DNA of 64,000 nucleotides from Dipteris shenzhenensis. Its lineage: Eukaryota > Polypodiophyta > Polypodiopsida > Gleicheniales. Shown here in pieces: positions 53,601 through 64,000 of the stretch. A program made the position numbers and the translations under genes. The stretch is taken from assembly GCA_047967505.1 (NCBI GenBank), contig CM106538.1, one strand, 5' to 3'. The number at the start of each line of letters is the position of its first letter. The stretch's first letter is position 1. The notes beneath the pieces were generated by a model. The model saw only the letters and a program-made list of their open reading frames with translations, searched no databases and was not told the DNA's origin.

Positions 53601-55657
53601 AAATCCATGGTGATATGTATCCACTTCGTCTGGAATGGGCAATGAACACAAAAAAACAACCAGCAGCCTTTTGTAACTTTGTTCTGCTGGCTTGGCAAAC
53701 ATTTGAAGACATATTTCACCCAAAGAGCTTCCAAATAAAAACTCTCCTTAACTCTTTTATAGGTCTTGGTGATACCCGCATGCTTTTCCATAGGAAATAA
53801 CTGTATTTCTCTCAACACCAACATTCTATATTGTAAGTCTAGAAGGAGTATTATCTGCCCTGAAACTGCAATGCAGCTAAAATTCAGATTGATCTTGGTA
53901 TGCCCGTTCTTACAGCAGGTCTAATATGAAGCCCTCTGGTAAAGCTGTACACAATGAGCAGTCAAACCAGGTAACTTGTGACTTTGAAAATCAAAAGAAT
54001 GAATATTTTAACATCCTTGAAAGTTGGTGCAGTGTAAGTTACTGGCTTATGTTCAGATGGAGGTTTGTGGATTATTTAATGCCAAAGCAACGCTTTACTG
54101 GAGGCAAGATTGCAGTACACATCTAATGCCTTACTATAGTGAACTGAATTGGCAATAATGCTTGGAAGGTTTTGGCTATAGTACAAAATCTGAAATTGAA
54201 TGTGAGTGAGTCATCGACATAATTCCAAATATATGGGAGAATCTAGCAAACACGTGCAGCATGTTGAGTATGCACATGTTTGTTCTCTTAGCCCCCCCTA
54301 GTTGCATGAAATTTCCAGAAACTGTCATGCAGACTGCCAAAACTCTGTAAAAGTGAGCTGTGACTGTCATATATGACTCTAATTTCTAGATTTTACTTTG
54401 TAGTCTATACAAAATTGGTGTTACAATACTGTACTACCTGCAATTTAAAGGCATTCATCAATGATCATCATGATTCATGAATCAATGTTCTTACTTTCCA
54501 CTATTCAGTCTCAATAATTCATTTCCAACTCCCAAGTTTCACACAATAGAAGTTAGAAAGATTCATGAAGAATCCAAATTTCAAACTTGCAAATAAGTTC
54601 TAAGTTCTAACCATCCACATTACAAACATTGAAAAAAAAATCAACCCACATGCAAAGTACAAAACCCCTATAACACACGCACGCATTGTAGATGTTTGCA
54701 ATTGCCACCTTGAGGATGTGTTTGCCAATGTTCCACAAAGTTTCATTTTGTTTTTTCAAAGCCAAACTCCAAGTTGTATATTCCAAGTGAGGACTAATGA
54801 GTGCAGGATCAACAAAAGGAACACTATCACTTGTTGGGGTGCAGCTACATATAATTGCTTATGGTTAAGTGCTCCCAAACATGTATCCCTCGAGTATCAG
54901 TATGGGCAGGATAAGACAAAAAAGAAAAGAAAAACGTGGGGCTAAACTACACCCCCAAAGAAAGAGGAGATAAATAAAGATTGTATTATTATTTCAAACC
55001 CCAGAAATGGTATGTGAAACCCACACGAGAGTAACTGTAGAATTTGTGTATAATACCAAAATGACACAGCTTAAATAGTTAAGCTTTCTTCTTTCTTGAT
55101 GGTCTAGAAGAGCAACATATTTGCAGTAAAGAAAAATTTGACTCCATTTGACCAAATTTCTATTTTGGCATGGCTATGGATACTGATGAGAAACTTTATA
55201 AACATGGATTAAAATGGATATTTAACAATTCATATGGAAAGATACTAGGACCAAAGAAGCAATGCAATAGAATGTAGTATGATGTGATAAAGCTTATTGC
55301 TTCCCCCCCTTGCCTGATGACTCTTGGGAATCTGAAGCTGCTGTTTATATTTATGACGCAAGGTAATAGAATAATAATGATGATGCCATTTTTTAAAACC
55401 ATGGAGAGATCAGTGAAGCATTTATAATTCACAGCCACACTCTTTACGCAGTTTCACAGAGCTGAGAAGAGTACTGCTTTCAAGGGTCTTGGTCATTTTT
55501 TTGTGTTTCAACAATTTTTAAAGGTACAGGGCAAAATTGTCACTTTTAGGTGTCAATCACACAATTTTTGTATTGTATGATAGTCTAACTTGCCCACTTT
55601 CCTCCTTGTACAATTTATTGCACTGTATATTGTATTATTGTTCTCTCTCTCTCTCTC

Positions 55658-55694
<37 letters not shown>

Positions 55695-57810
55695 GTGATT
55701 CCTAAATCGTAAAAGTAAAGTACTGGGCTAGTCAATAAGGTTTATGTAGTTAGTTTATCTTTATGATTGCCTTTGCCTGTGCAGGTTCAATATACTTGGC
55801 CAGGTCTGTATCTGGCAAAATCTTGAAAGGTTTAGGCAATCATTCCATTTCTTATTCCATTGAATTGTTCTTGGGAATATTCTTTTGTTAAGGTTGTCAG
55901 TTTTGGCTTTTCATGATTTTTGAAAGGTAAAAATCTTGTTCAAGCTACTGCTTTTCCTCTCTTGGTTAAGAACTACTGGATGGACATTATGCGGAAATAT
56001 ATTGATTCTCTCAAAATATAAATATGAGGATCTGTGAACTGCATTTCTGATAGACATCGTGTTGCAGTGGGCTGGCACCACAAGTGTTGACTATTCTTTG
56101 GCAATTCTTCTTCAAGTTATTATATTACTTAGCACAGGAGGTGCTAATGGAGGAGGGTATATGGCATCCAAGTATGTCGTAATAGGATTTCATGGAGGCA
56201 TCCTTTTTCTTCATGCAGCTATAAATAGCCTTCCTATTCGTTGGCTCTCTCATTTTGGAACTTTTGCAGCTGCATGGAACATCCTTGGTAGGTTTTTTCC
56301 TTCTTGATACATGAATCTTGTTTTGCTTCTGGGAAAATACATCCTGTGTGTTTACTTTTTTAGCTGTTAGGTATTGGCCATCACAGATCATGTTTAATAT
56401 TGGTAGAACTTCTGCTGTCTATTTTCTTATGGATAATTTCTGATTCTATGTAAGAAATAATTTTCCAGGTGTTTTTGTGCTCATGATTCTTGTACCAATT
56501 GTTTCTCCAACAAGAGCAACTACAGAATTTGTTTTCCGGCATTTCAACAAGGACAGTACATATAATATCCACAGCAGTCCTTATATTTTTCTGCTAGGAC
56601 TTCTCATGAGCCAATATACACTCACCGGATATGACGTCTCTGCTCACATGGTAAAAACTAATGTGAACAACTTATTCTACGTAAATTGAACAGCAATGAC
56701 TGTTTCCCCCCCCTGATTTTCACATTGTTGCCTCTTGGCAGTCAGAAGAAACAAAATCATCAGACAAAAATGGCCCTTATGGCATCATAAGTGCAGTTGC
56801 CATATCAATCGTGTTTGGATGGGCTTATGTTCTCGGCATCACCTTTGCTGTCACGGATCTGCAACATGTGCTGGATACTAATAATGACGCTACTGGATAT
56901 GCTATCGCTCAAGTGTTCTATGATGCTTTTAAAAATAGATATGGATCTGGAACTGGAGGTATTGTCTGCCTAGGAATAGTTGCTGTGGCTGTGTTCTTTT
57001 GTGGCATGAGCTCAATCACAAGCAATTCACGGTATGATATTCGCCTATATAGTATGTACATGTTTACCGCCCTAGTTTTGTATCTTTTTGCTAGTGGAAA
57101 TGTCAATTACAAGACAGTCTTTTGAATGACTGGAATGTATATGAGAGTTGCTCTTATTTGAATGATGCAAATGTGTAACATTATGATTTCTGTTGCTCTT
57201 GAATTTTTCTATGTTTAACTGGCATTCACGTTTATGAAATTTCAGAATGGCATATGCTTTTTCTAGGGATGGGGCAATGCCCTTTTCAAACGTCTGGCAT
57301 GCTGTGAACCAATGGGAAGTGCCTTTGAATGCTGTATGGCTTTCTGCTGCCATTGCATTTGTAATGGCTCTGCCGGTATGGTCCTTTTATTATGTACATT
57401 TTAGATTGGAATTATGATACCATTATCTTCAATCATGACACTTCCTCATGCATTTGCAGTCTCTTGGAAGTTTGGTAGCTTTCCAAGCTATGGTCTCGAT
57501 AGCGACTATTGGCCTGTACATTGCCTATGCACTACCATCCTTTTTCCGAATCACTTTTGCTCGGAAGAGATTTGTTCCTGGTCCATATAATCTTGGCCCA
57601 TTTGGCCTTTTGGTCAGCTGGGTAGCTGTATTGTGGGTGGTGACCATAAGTGTGCTTTTTTCTTTACCCGTTCAGTATCCTGTAACAGCAAACAATCTAA
57701 ATTACACTCCAGTTGCTGTTGGAGGAGTCCTTGTGCTTGTTATTGGTAGCTGGCTTGTAAGTGCAAGGTTTTGGTTCACTGGCCCAGTGGCAAATGTTGA
57801 GCACCAATGA
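50641..57810 (+). CDS. BAT1: BAT1/GABA-permease-like amino-acid transporter, eight exons
   Basis: Exons: 50641-50729, 50854-51114, 55785-55803 (19 nt), 56068-56287, 56469-56650, 56742-57031, 57246-57375, 57460-57810; all introns GT-AG and phases join, giving 513 aa (Arabidopsis BAT1 has 516). The N-terminus has DSGQQRLKELGYKQDLKRDL; exon 2 has FSIISILTGVTTLYNTGL and MAEICSAYPTSGGLYFWS (APC-family TM1-TM3); exon 3 adds FNILGQ; later SVDYSLA, GGILFLHAAINSLPI, LLMSQYTLTGYDVSAHM, GSGTGGIVCLG, CGMSSITSNSR and the C-terminal VTISVLFSLP. About 12 membrane segments. BAT1-type carriers move amino acids such as GABA, Ala, Arg, Glu and Lys across mitochondrial or plasma membranes. Intron 2 is 4,670 bp and holds a Ty3/gypsy scrap. 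No internal stops: a likely functional gene. Confidence 0.95.
53498..53824 (-). mobile_element. Ty3/gypsy integrase fragment in permease intron 2
   Basis: Minus-strand frame of 107 codons with KHAGITKTYKRVKESFYL (His-containing start of the integrase zinc domain; usual form GHxGxxKTxxRxxxxFYWP), then degenerate zinc residues, and ITMDFITGLPSTYLG with KLTKQAHLI, the start of the catalytic core containing its first Asp. No flanking LTR or other pol domain. Confidence 0.8.
55639..55690 (+). repeat. (CT)n microsatellite in intron 2
   Basis: About 25 CT units with one CA interruption. A shorter version (about 19456-19474) occupies the same place in the pseudogene copy. Confidence 0.9.
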
Positions 57811-58744
57811 GAGAATGCATTTCATGACAATCTTCCCTGATGAATGAATTGCAAGGGGACGTGTGGAAAGTATATGTTAGGACTGACAGGTTGCTGCATT
57901 ATGGATTAATGATTCGTTTTATTACAGCTGTTACTTCATCTAGCAAACTTTGACCTTCAGTCTCTTCCTGTTACTACCCCTGCCTTACTGAGGGTGCACA
58001 TTCATTCTTATGTGGAGCTTCCTTTCTCATGGTAAAGGCCCAAACAAGTGTGATGCCATGTTTTGTGTTTTCTATAGTCTTACCAAATCTCTAACAAGCC
58101 TTAAGGATCTTTGGTTCAGTTCTCCTTTTTGTAGGTGGGATCTGAGCAAGGGACCTTCTCAGAGCGCTTGCCTAACATCCCATGGATAGGACAAGAGCTA
58201 ATGTAAATTTTTTAGTATATGAAGTGCACTAATGACCATTATATCAAAAGACGCCATGGACATTACAAACATTTAATATTTGATTTGAGAGGCACAGGAA
58301 AAAAGTTTTTTGCTATTGATCTTGTAATGCAAAATTGATATTCACTCGGTGCTTATCTTTATATCAAACATATGTGTCCAGTTAGCTGTTACAATTTTGT
58401 TTACAACAATAGCATATTGTGCATGTAGGTATCACAATGGATTTTTGATGTTTCATGAAATGTAAATGTTGATTCTTCTCCTCTTGAATGGCCATAAAAT
58501 TTTAAACCTCTTCTCTCCAAAGGTTCTTGAACCAAAGCATGAAATTCACGGACGATGTATGTTATTCAAACATGCACATATATGATGGGCATGCCTCTTA
58601 TATGTGCATGCCTCTAATACTATTATTGTCTTAGTGAGTATCTTCTAACGACACATTTGAACTTGCAATATCAATAGTATTGGACATCAAATCATGTGTT
58701 GATAATGGAAAAGAAGGGTCGTTATACTTTGTAATTGCAATTGT
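57811..58744. other. 3' flank of the permease
   Basis: Presumed 3' untranslated region then intergenic DNA. No coding frame recognised and no unambiguous polyadenylation signal. Confidence 0.4.
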
Positions 58745-59060
58745 CAAAATACTACTCTGATAACATGCATTTGATTGCCTTGTCATCAAGCTTATGTCTC
58801 AGCTGAGATGGTACATGAACATATGCAAGAGACCCAAAAACTCTCATGTGTGAAAGTGAAGGCTTCTTGCCTTTCCATGCTTCATAAGGTGTAACAGTCT
58901 TCAATGCCCGTGTAGGTGATCTATTCAGCACATAGTTGGCACACATCACTGCATCAAGCCAAAATTTGCATTGAGTAGGTTTTGCAGTTGAGATCGTTGA
59001 TGATTGTCCATGAGTATTTAAATTGGATCTATTGTGCATACTTTCATGATTTGAATAGCC
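58745..59060 (-). mobile_element. Copia integrase fragment
   Basis: Minus-strand frame with FWLDAVMCANYVLNRSPTRA, LKTVTPYEAWKGKKPSLSHM and RVFGSLAYVHVPSQLRHKL, the C-terminal end of a Copia integrase core. Its sequence differs from Copia 1 and 2 (for example NRSPTRAL against NRSPSKSL), so it is a third family. Both sides break off; no LTR seen. Confidence 0.85.
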
Positions 59061-61490
59061 TAATTCTCAATGACAATGCGAAGCGCCATTGGCCAAGGAT
59101 CTAACGTAGCGGCCATAATCAAAAAAAGGGATGTGCTCAGGGATCACTTGGACCAATATCAAGAAGAAGCAGAGCAGGCTTGGAGGTTGGATGTGATCAT
59201 CAAAACATTTAGCCTCTCGCATGAGCACCCTTTGAAGCAACCTTAGCCGAGACCTCGATGACCCAGAGAATGGAACCGATTCGCAAGGTTGCTGGTGTGT
59301 CACATCCAAGGTGGTGACCCTCACTTGTGGAGTAAAAACGCAGAACTTGAGCCAAGCATCCTCTGTAGTCCCAAGTTGTGACCTATTGAAAGATAGAAGA
59401 CTAGCAAAACACACATATCAAGCCCAAGGTATTTCAGGAAGGGAGGTTGGTTATCCTTTTCCTTTAAAATATTGTCCCAAAAATACAAATTTTAATTTTG
59501 CATGGATAGTTTCATGTCATGTACTTCATGTCCAAATGACAATGGTACTTATGTCCTTGGAAGACTTGGATGGCTTCACACTTTATGTGAGGTGATGAAT
59601 TGAAAGTGAAGCCTTTCATAACAACTACAAGTCTCCTCAAACTAATACTTATGAAAGTTTCATCCTTAATCTCCAATAATGAATGGTTCTCTTTTATCCA
59701 CTTGTTGCCAATTCAAGCAATCACCTACACACCTATTTCAAATTGTTAAGTTAAATTGCATTAGTTCAGAGGCACTTTAGTCAACTCAAGTGATGACTAC
59801 AGCTCTAGGTGTTGTCTTGCATTTCGTTTGTGCGTTGCTAGCATTGTTGCCTGAAGTATATATTGCTCAATATTGCATGTATTGGTAGTTTCATAGTGCT
59901 AGAGTGGCAATCATTGCCAGGATTTTTCACACCCATGTACATGAACCTATCATTTATATGTCGACTAGTATCCTATACACTAAAAGTTCTATATAACATT
60001 TATTTTATGGGGGGGTATTCCACATCAATGTATACAAGCATTAATATCATTTATTGAATAAAAAGGCATCACTATACTGAGAGTAGTATAGTATGCCCTC
60101 AACATATATATTGCCTATTTAGAGGTACAATTTCTTCTATCAGTTGCACTCTACTGAGAGTAGTATAGTATGACTTCAAGACATATATATGGCTTGTTTA
60201 AAGGTTCAATCTCTTCGATTTTTTGCTTCAATGCAATGCAAATCCTAGAAGTCCACTAAGCTTTTGGTAAATTTGCATACCCATTTAGCTTGGCTCATAG
60301 CTTGTTGTCCCCTTCTTCCTTATGTTGTATATCTTGTTATTGAAGTTGTGATGCAACATTTTCTAACAGTGAGAACCATTGAGTCTATTAGAGAGTGGCT
60401 TCAATGCACAATAGGACCTTGTTCTATGTGGCCTAGTAGATTGCTATTGTTGCTTCCATTTTAGCTTTAATAAAATGACCGTGTGAATAAAGGTTTCTCA
60501 TTTGCTTGGTGCTTGTGGTTGTAAAGGTGCAGCCATTTTGATTGCTCGTCTTGATGCTTTGGTGCAAAGGACTCCTTCACATCTTGGGGTGACTCTAGGT
60601 CAATGGTCTCTAAAGTAATTGTATGGGACTTTTTAGCTATCCTTGAAGCTTGGGACCATTTTGTACGTCGATTCATGACATCAACGAGAGGTAGTAACAT
60701 TCCTTTGCCACACCTTCTACACTTGCATTAGTAGATAGCTCTAATTAGTTGGTTTGCTCTTTGTCCACATTTGCCAACACCTCTAGTGCTTATTAAACTC
60801 TATCAACACAACTTGCTCATCTAGACTATGAATCACCTTTCGTATCTTTTTCAAGATCAAGGGGAATTTCAATTCATGGTTGTTGTTCACTTTACCCTTC
60901 TCTATTTGCTTGGATTGGTTAGGAATACTAGGCACATTGGTTGTGCTTAACTCGGGTAATACCCTCCTTCCTCCATCATGGTCAAGTTCTTAATCATTGG
61001 GTATTGCAATTGCTTATGGACCTCAAAAGTGCCATCATGATTTTTATTAAATCCTCCAATGCTTTTGGGTTGCACCCATTTGATTCTTTTATAATCCCAA
61101 ACAGGGAATTTTTAGTATCCATGATGGTTAAATGCAGAGTTCTATTTTCTTTTCCTTGGAGATTACAACCTTGTCACTTGACTCCATGACCTAAATATTC
61201 TAGCATGCCCTTCTCCATTTGCCATCATAGTTACTCTGTGTCAAAGCATCAAATTTTCTTTAAAGTTCTCCTTGTTTTCATTGAATGGCTACACCATTTG
61301 CCATAGTTAATACATTCATCTCATTTTTTTAAGTCATCCCATTGGTTTTGCAAGTCATGATGATCATCTCTTCTACCTTTTCCTAAAGTGTTATGAGCTA
61401 GGCTAGGTATTGCTTGTTCTCTGCCTTATAGGCATCCCTTTCTTTTGCTACCTAACATTCTCTCTCTAATGCCACTTTCGCTACTATCGC
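59061..61490. other. Anonymous DNA with an 80-bp tandem duplication
   Basis: No gene recognised; a 115-codon minus-strand frame at 59067-59414 has no known motif. Tandem units at about 60070-60145 and 60150-60225 share ACTGAGAGTAGTATAGTATG and ACATATATATGGC-like ends. Confidence 0.5.
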
Positions 61491-61493
61491 TCT

Positions 61494-61765
61494 TTAGTAG
61501 TGTTGAGGCTTCCTAACTGTGAATTTTAGGGGCTTGGGTAGCTTTGGTAATCCTTCTACTGGAAAAGGAGTGGTGGGTGGATTTTCCTCTGAAACTTGCT
61601 CTAGATGGCAATGTGCATTTTCAATGCTATGCTCTCTAGTAGTGTCGAATCTCCTCCAAGTGTGACTTTTAGGGACATAGGGTCGCTTTGATAATCCTTT
61701 TGTTACAAAGCGTATGGTGGGTGGGCTTTCCTTAGAAACTCTCTCTTAACTTTGTTGGTATAGGC
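61494..61765 (-). repeat. Two diverged direct repeats, about 142-bp period, in a decayed minus-strand frame
   Basis: TAGTAGTGTTGAGGC at 61494 and TAGTAGTGTCGAATC at 61636 start two related units, each with GGTGGGTGG.TTTCC followed by GAAACT.GCTCT-like ends. On the minus strand both can be read as a Pro/Lys-rich peptide, followed by a charged, coiled-coil-like frame (about 61480-61380) broken by stops. It might be a retroelement gag remnant, but no diagnostic motif remains. Confidence 0.45.
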
Positions 61766-64000
61766 AATCGTTGTTATCCTTCTCCTCTGTACTATCCTTC
61801 TAGGTAGAGGGATCACTTTTTGCCTTCTTGTCTAAACTTTCAAAGCTTTCTTTGTTGAAACTTTCTTAGATGGAAAAGTACATGCCTACAGATTTGGATT
61901 GCCCACGTACTTCGGCTGTCAGAGGATTTTAAGCACCATACTTTGACCTATGACTACGTAGTCCCGTGGGGTTTAGTGCATACACATTTCCCAATGCAAC
62001 ATTTTTCAAGATGAGACAAAGGTGGGAGGTCCACACAGCCAGTCGTAAAATATTATGCACACACTTCTCAATGCTCCCCTCTTGAAGTAGAGGTGGCATT
62101 TATAGCAGTGCCTCCCCAATAAATGAAGGGTTCTCTTGGGAGATGAAGCGTCCTTTAAAATGATTCATTTTCCCTTATGTACACAAATCATCTCAGTCTT
62201 GGGATCTCCAAAGTATCCAAATAATCCTATAGTTAATTGTCCAGTGAATATTGGCCTTCGAGTTTTTAATAGCATGACTATTCATGCATATCAAGTGACC
62301 TATTCTTTACCCAATACCCCCATGATTATAGTACACACATTTTTTTTCCTTTAAAAGCCTTTTCTTTAAGACTTCCCCTTTATAACAAGGCAAGAATTGT
62401 CCCTAATCCCACACTTCTCTTGAGTCCAATTTCCCCCCCCCTTTTTTTTAAGGGTTAGTTTCATGTAATTGCCAGGTTATGGTTAATTATATACCCATTG
62501 GGGTTGTTAGATCTTTGAAAAAATATATAGGTCATGTGTCGTTCAACCTATAGCATAGAAAAAATCATTTATATACATGGGAAAAAAACCCCCACTCCTT
62601 GACCAGAATTGTCAGGAAGGGGTGCGTGTGTGCATGTGTTTGACTGAACTTTGACTGAACTTCCTTAGAGCTTCAAAACTTTCTTATATCTTTATGTGTC
62701 AAAGAGTCATCTAGGGGATCCTTTGCTAGTTGACCTTTTTCCCTCTTTCACTCCTTTACACTAATAGGTTGGTCTTTCTTTCGCTTGGGGCTTTTTTCGT
62801 TTGTCTAAGGTTTTGAACTTGTTATTCCTTTCACTAGTAACCCTTAAGTCACCCTCTCTTCTTTCAATTAAATAGCAAGTTTAGCCTATTTACTCTAAGC
62901 TATGTTATGCTACTCAAGGTGAAGGGGAAGCCATGTATTGGGAACCGAGTGTCAACATGGTAAATGAGCTGGTGCAACATGAGGTAAGTGATATGAAGAA
63001 ACTAAGCCGCTTAGCTAAGAATGAACACTTAAAAGTATTACAAGATCAAACATGAAACTAAAATATAATGCTCAGTTATATTAAGGTGAATTTCTTTTGG
63101 CGTGTTTGTATTACAAGTAGCTGAGTTATTGACAAAGTGTGTCCCCTCTTGTGTGTGGAGGTCTCTCTCATGGGCAATATTGTGCGGAATACAACTCTCT
63201 CAAAAGAACTCTCAAGTCGTCGATGACTATTTATTGGAGCCTTTTCTATCTCCTTGGCTCCTGTGTTAGCTCTTTATTATGTCATAAGTGTCTTCTCTTT
63301 GGTAATAGCCATTGCCTTTCCCTTCTAAGTATTGCTTCTCCCTTATATGGATTCACGTCTCTATGTATTACATCCCTCTATCACCTTAACCATGTTCAAT
63401 TATCCTTGTGCGATTCTTGATGCGTCAAATTCAGCCATTGTCTGGATGTGTTGGTTGGGGTATGGTGTGGAGGTGTTGGGCTCAGTGAGGAGAACGGGGG
63501 CAATGAATGGGTTCAACCTATGTTGATCTTACCTGGGTGCCTGGAAAGGGGCGAGTAAAGAGGCGGGTGCCTTTAAAATGTTTGTATCTTCCCCTTTTTC
63601 TCCTTAGAAGACCTAATAAAGAGGCATGAAAAAGGTAAAATATGCTTATGTGTCAAGCTCTTATAAAAAGTCGAGTTAGCCAACATGTGGCACAATATTG
63701 GCCCACCAATGTCTTTGGTACCAAGCTAAAATTTGAAAAATTAATGTTCTCCCTCTATGTTTATTCATGCGATGCCTTCATATTTTTGAAAATGTGAAAA
63801 ACTCAATAGGCACAATCCCTTACAATACCACAAAATTAGTTATGCACGAGACTAGCCCCTTTACCCTAAGTGCTTAATCTTATTTCATCCAATGCCAATT
63901 AGAAAGCGTTTCCTTGTCCTCTAACAATGTTACATCGCAACCCTTAAACCATGGATATTATAGAATCCATTGGAAAATTTTCTATAATCCGAAAGGCTAA
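61766..64000. other. Anonymous DNA to window end
   Basis: Nothing recognisable on either strand. Short homopolymer runs (C/T near 62438-62450). Frames are under 95 codons and featureless. Confidence 0.45.

Larger units (their letters stand above)
51115..55784 (+). other. Intron 2 of the permease, 4,670 bp, repeat-bearing
   Basis: Donor GTATGA after the split Trp codon TG|G; acceptor TGTGCAG. Contents: anonymous DNA, GGGTAACTTAG direct repeats at about 52843-52872, the Ty3/gypsy scrap near 53.5-53.8 kb, and a (CT)n tract at about 55640-55690. Its last about 470 bp are shared with the pseudogene copy at 19.2 kb, so they pre-date that duplication. Confidence 0.85.

Noticed and set aside
1-64000. 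tRNA, rRNA, organellar insertions and riboswitches
   Set aside because: None recognised by eye; a covariance-model scan would be needed to exclude degenerate or short ones.

Overview
This is nuclear DNA of a land plant with a large, repeat-rich genome. Evidence: two intron-containing genes of recognised plant families with GT-AG introns (one 4.7 kb long); plant-type Copia, Ty3/gypsy, L1-like LINE, CACTA, hAT and Helitron sequences, nearly all decayed; and long anonymous AT-rich stretches. A fern, lycophyte or gymnosperm would fit the repeat load, but nothing here fixes the species. No bacterial or organellar genes, CRISPR arrays or rRNA/tRNA genes were recognised.

Only two genes look intact. 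(1) Minus strand, 6951-5296: a two-exon type III polyketide synthase of 393 aa whose closest match is the anther-specific chalcone-synthase-like clade (ASCL; LAP6/PKSA), which makes alkyl pyrones for sporopollenin in spore and pollen walls. (2) Plus strand, 50641-57810: an eight-exon amino-acid permease of 513 aa matching plant BAT1/GABA permease, with a 19-nt microexon after a 4,670-bp intron. A partial, splice-dead DNA copy of its exons 3-5 lies at 19.2-20.25 kb.

Layout. 0-5 kb: a candidate LTR, a 1.1-kb pyrimidine-tract satellite carrying long palindromes, a strong RNA-type hairpin (3131-3218), the right end of a CACTA transposon (terminus 4336) and a foldback element. 5.3-7.1 kb: the polyketide synthase, with a Ty3/gypsy scrap in its intron. 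7.2-7.5 kb: minisatellites. 8.9-14.9 kb: a decayed CACTA element with two divergent genes and three arrays of a roughly 12-bp unit. 15-21 kb: mostly anonymous, with the permease pseudogene. 21.1-41.6 kb: a nested transposon stack. A Helitron helicase pseudogene (minus) is split by a full-length LINE with a 17-bp target duplication; the LINE is split by a gag-only LTR element (duplication GAGGC) and by a Copia element. A second, truncated Copia abuts the helicase on the left. 41.6-50.2 kb: anonymous DNA, an LTR/primer-site remnant, a second LINE remnant, an unassigned small coding region and a hAT (DUF4371) pseudogene. 50.2-57.8 kb: the permease. 57.8-64 kb: a Copia integrase fragment and anonymous DNA with small repeats.

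I see no convincing new multi-gene system. The best leads are the nested insertion series with readable order, the hairpin at 3131-3218, the palindrome-bearing satellite, and the inverted 12-bp arrays between the divergent CACTA genes.
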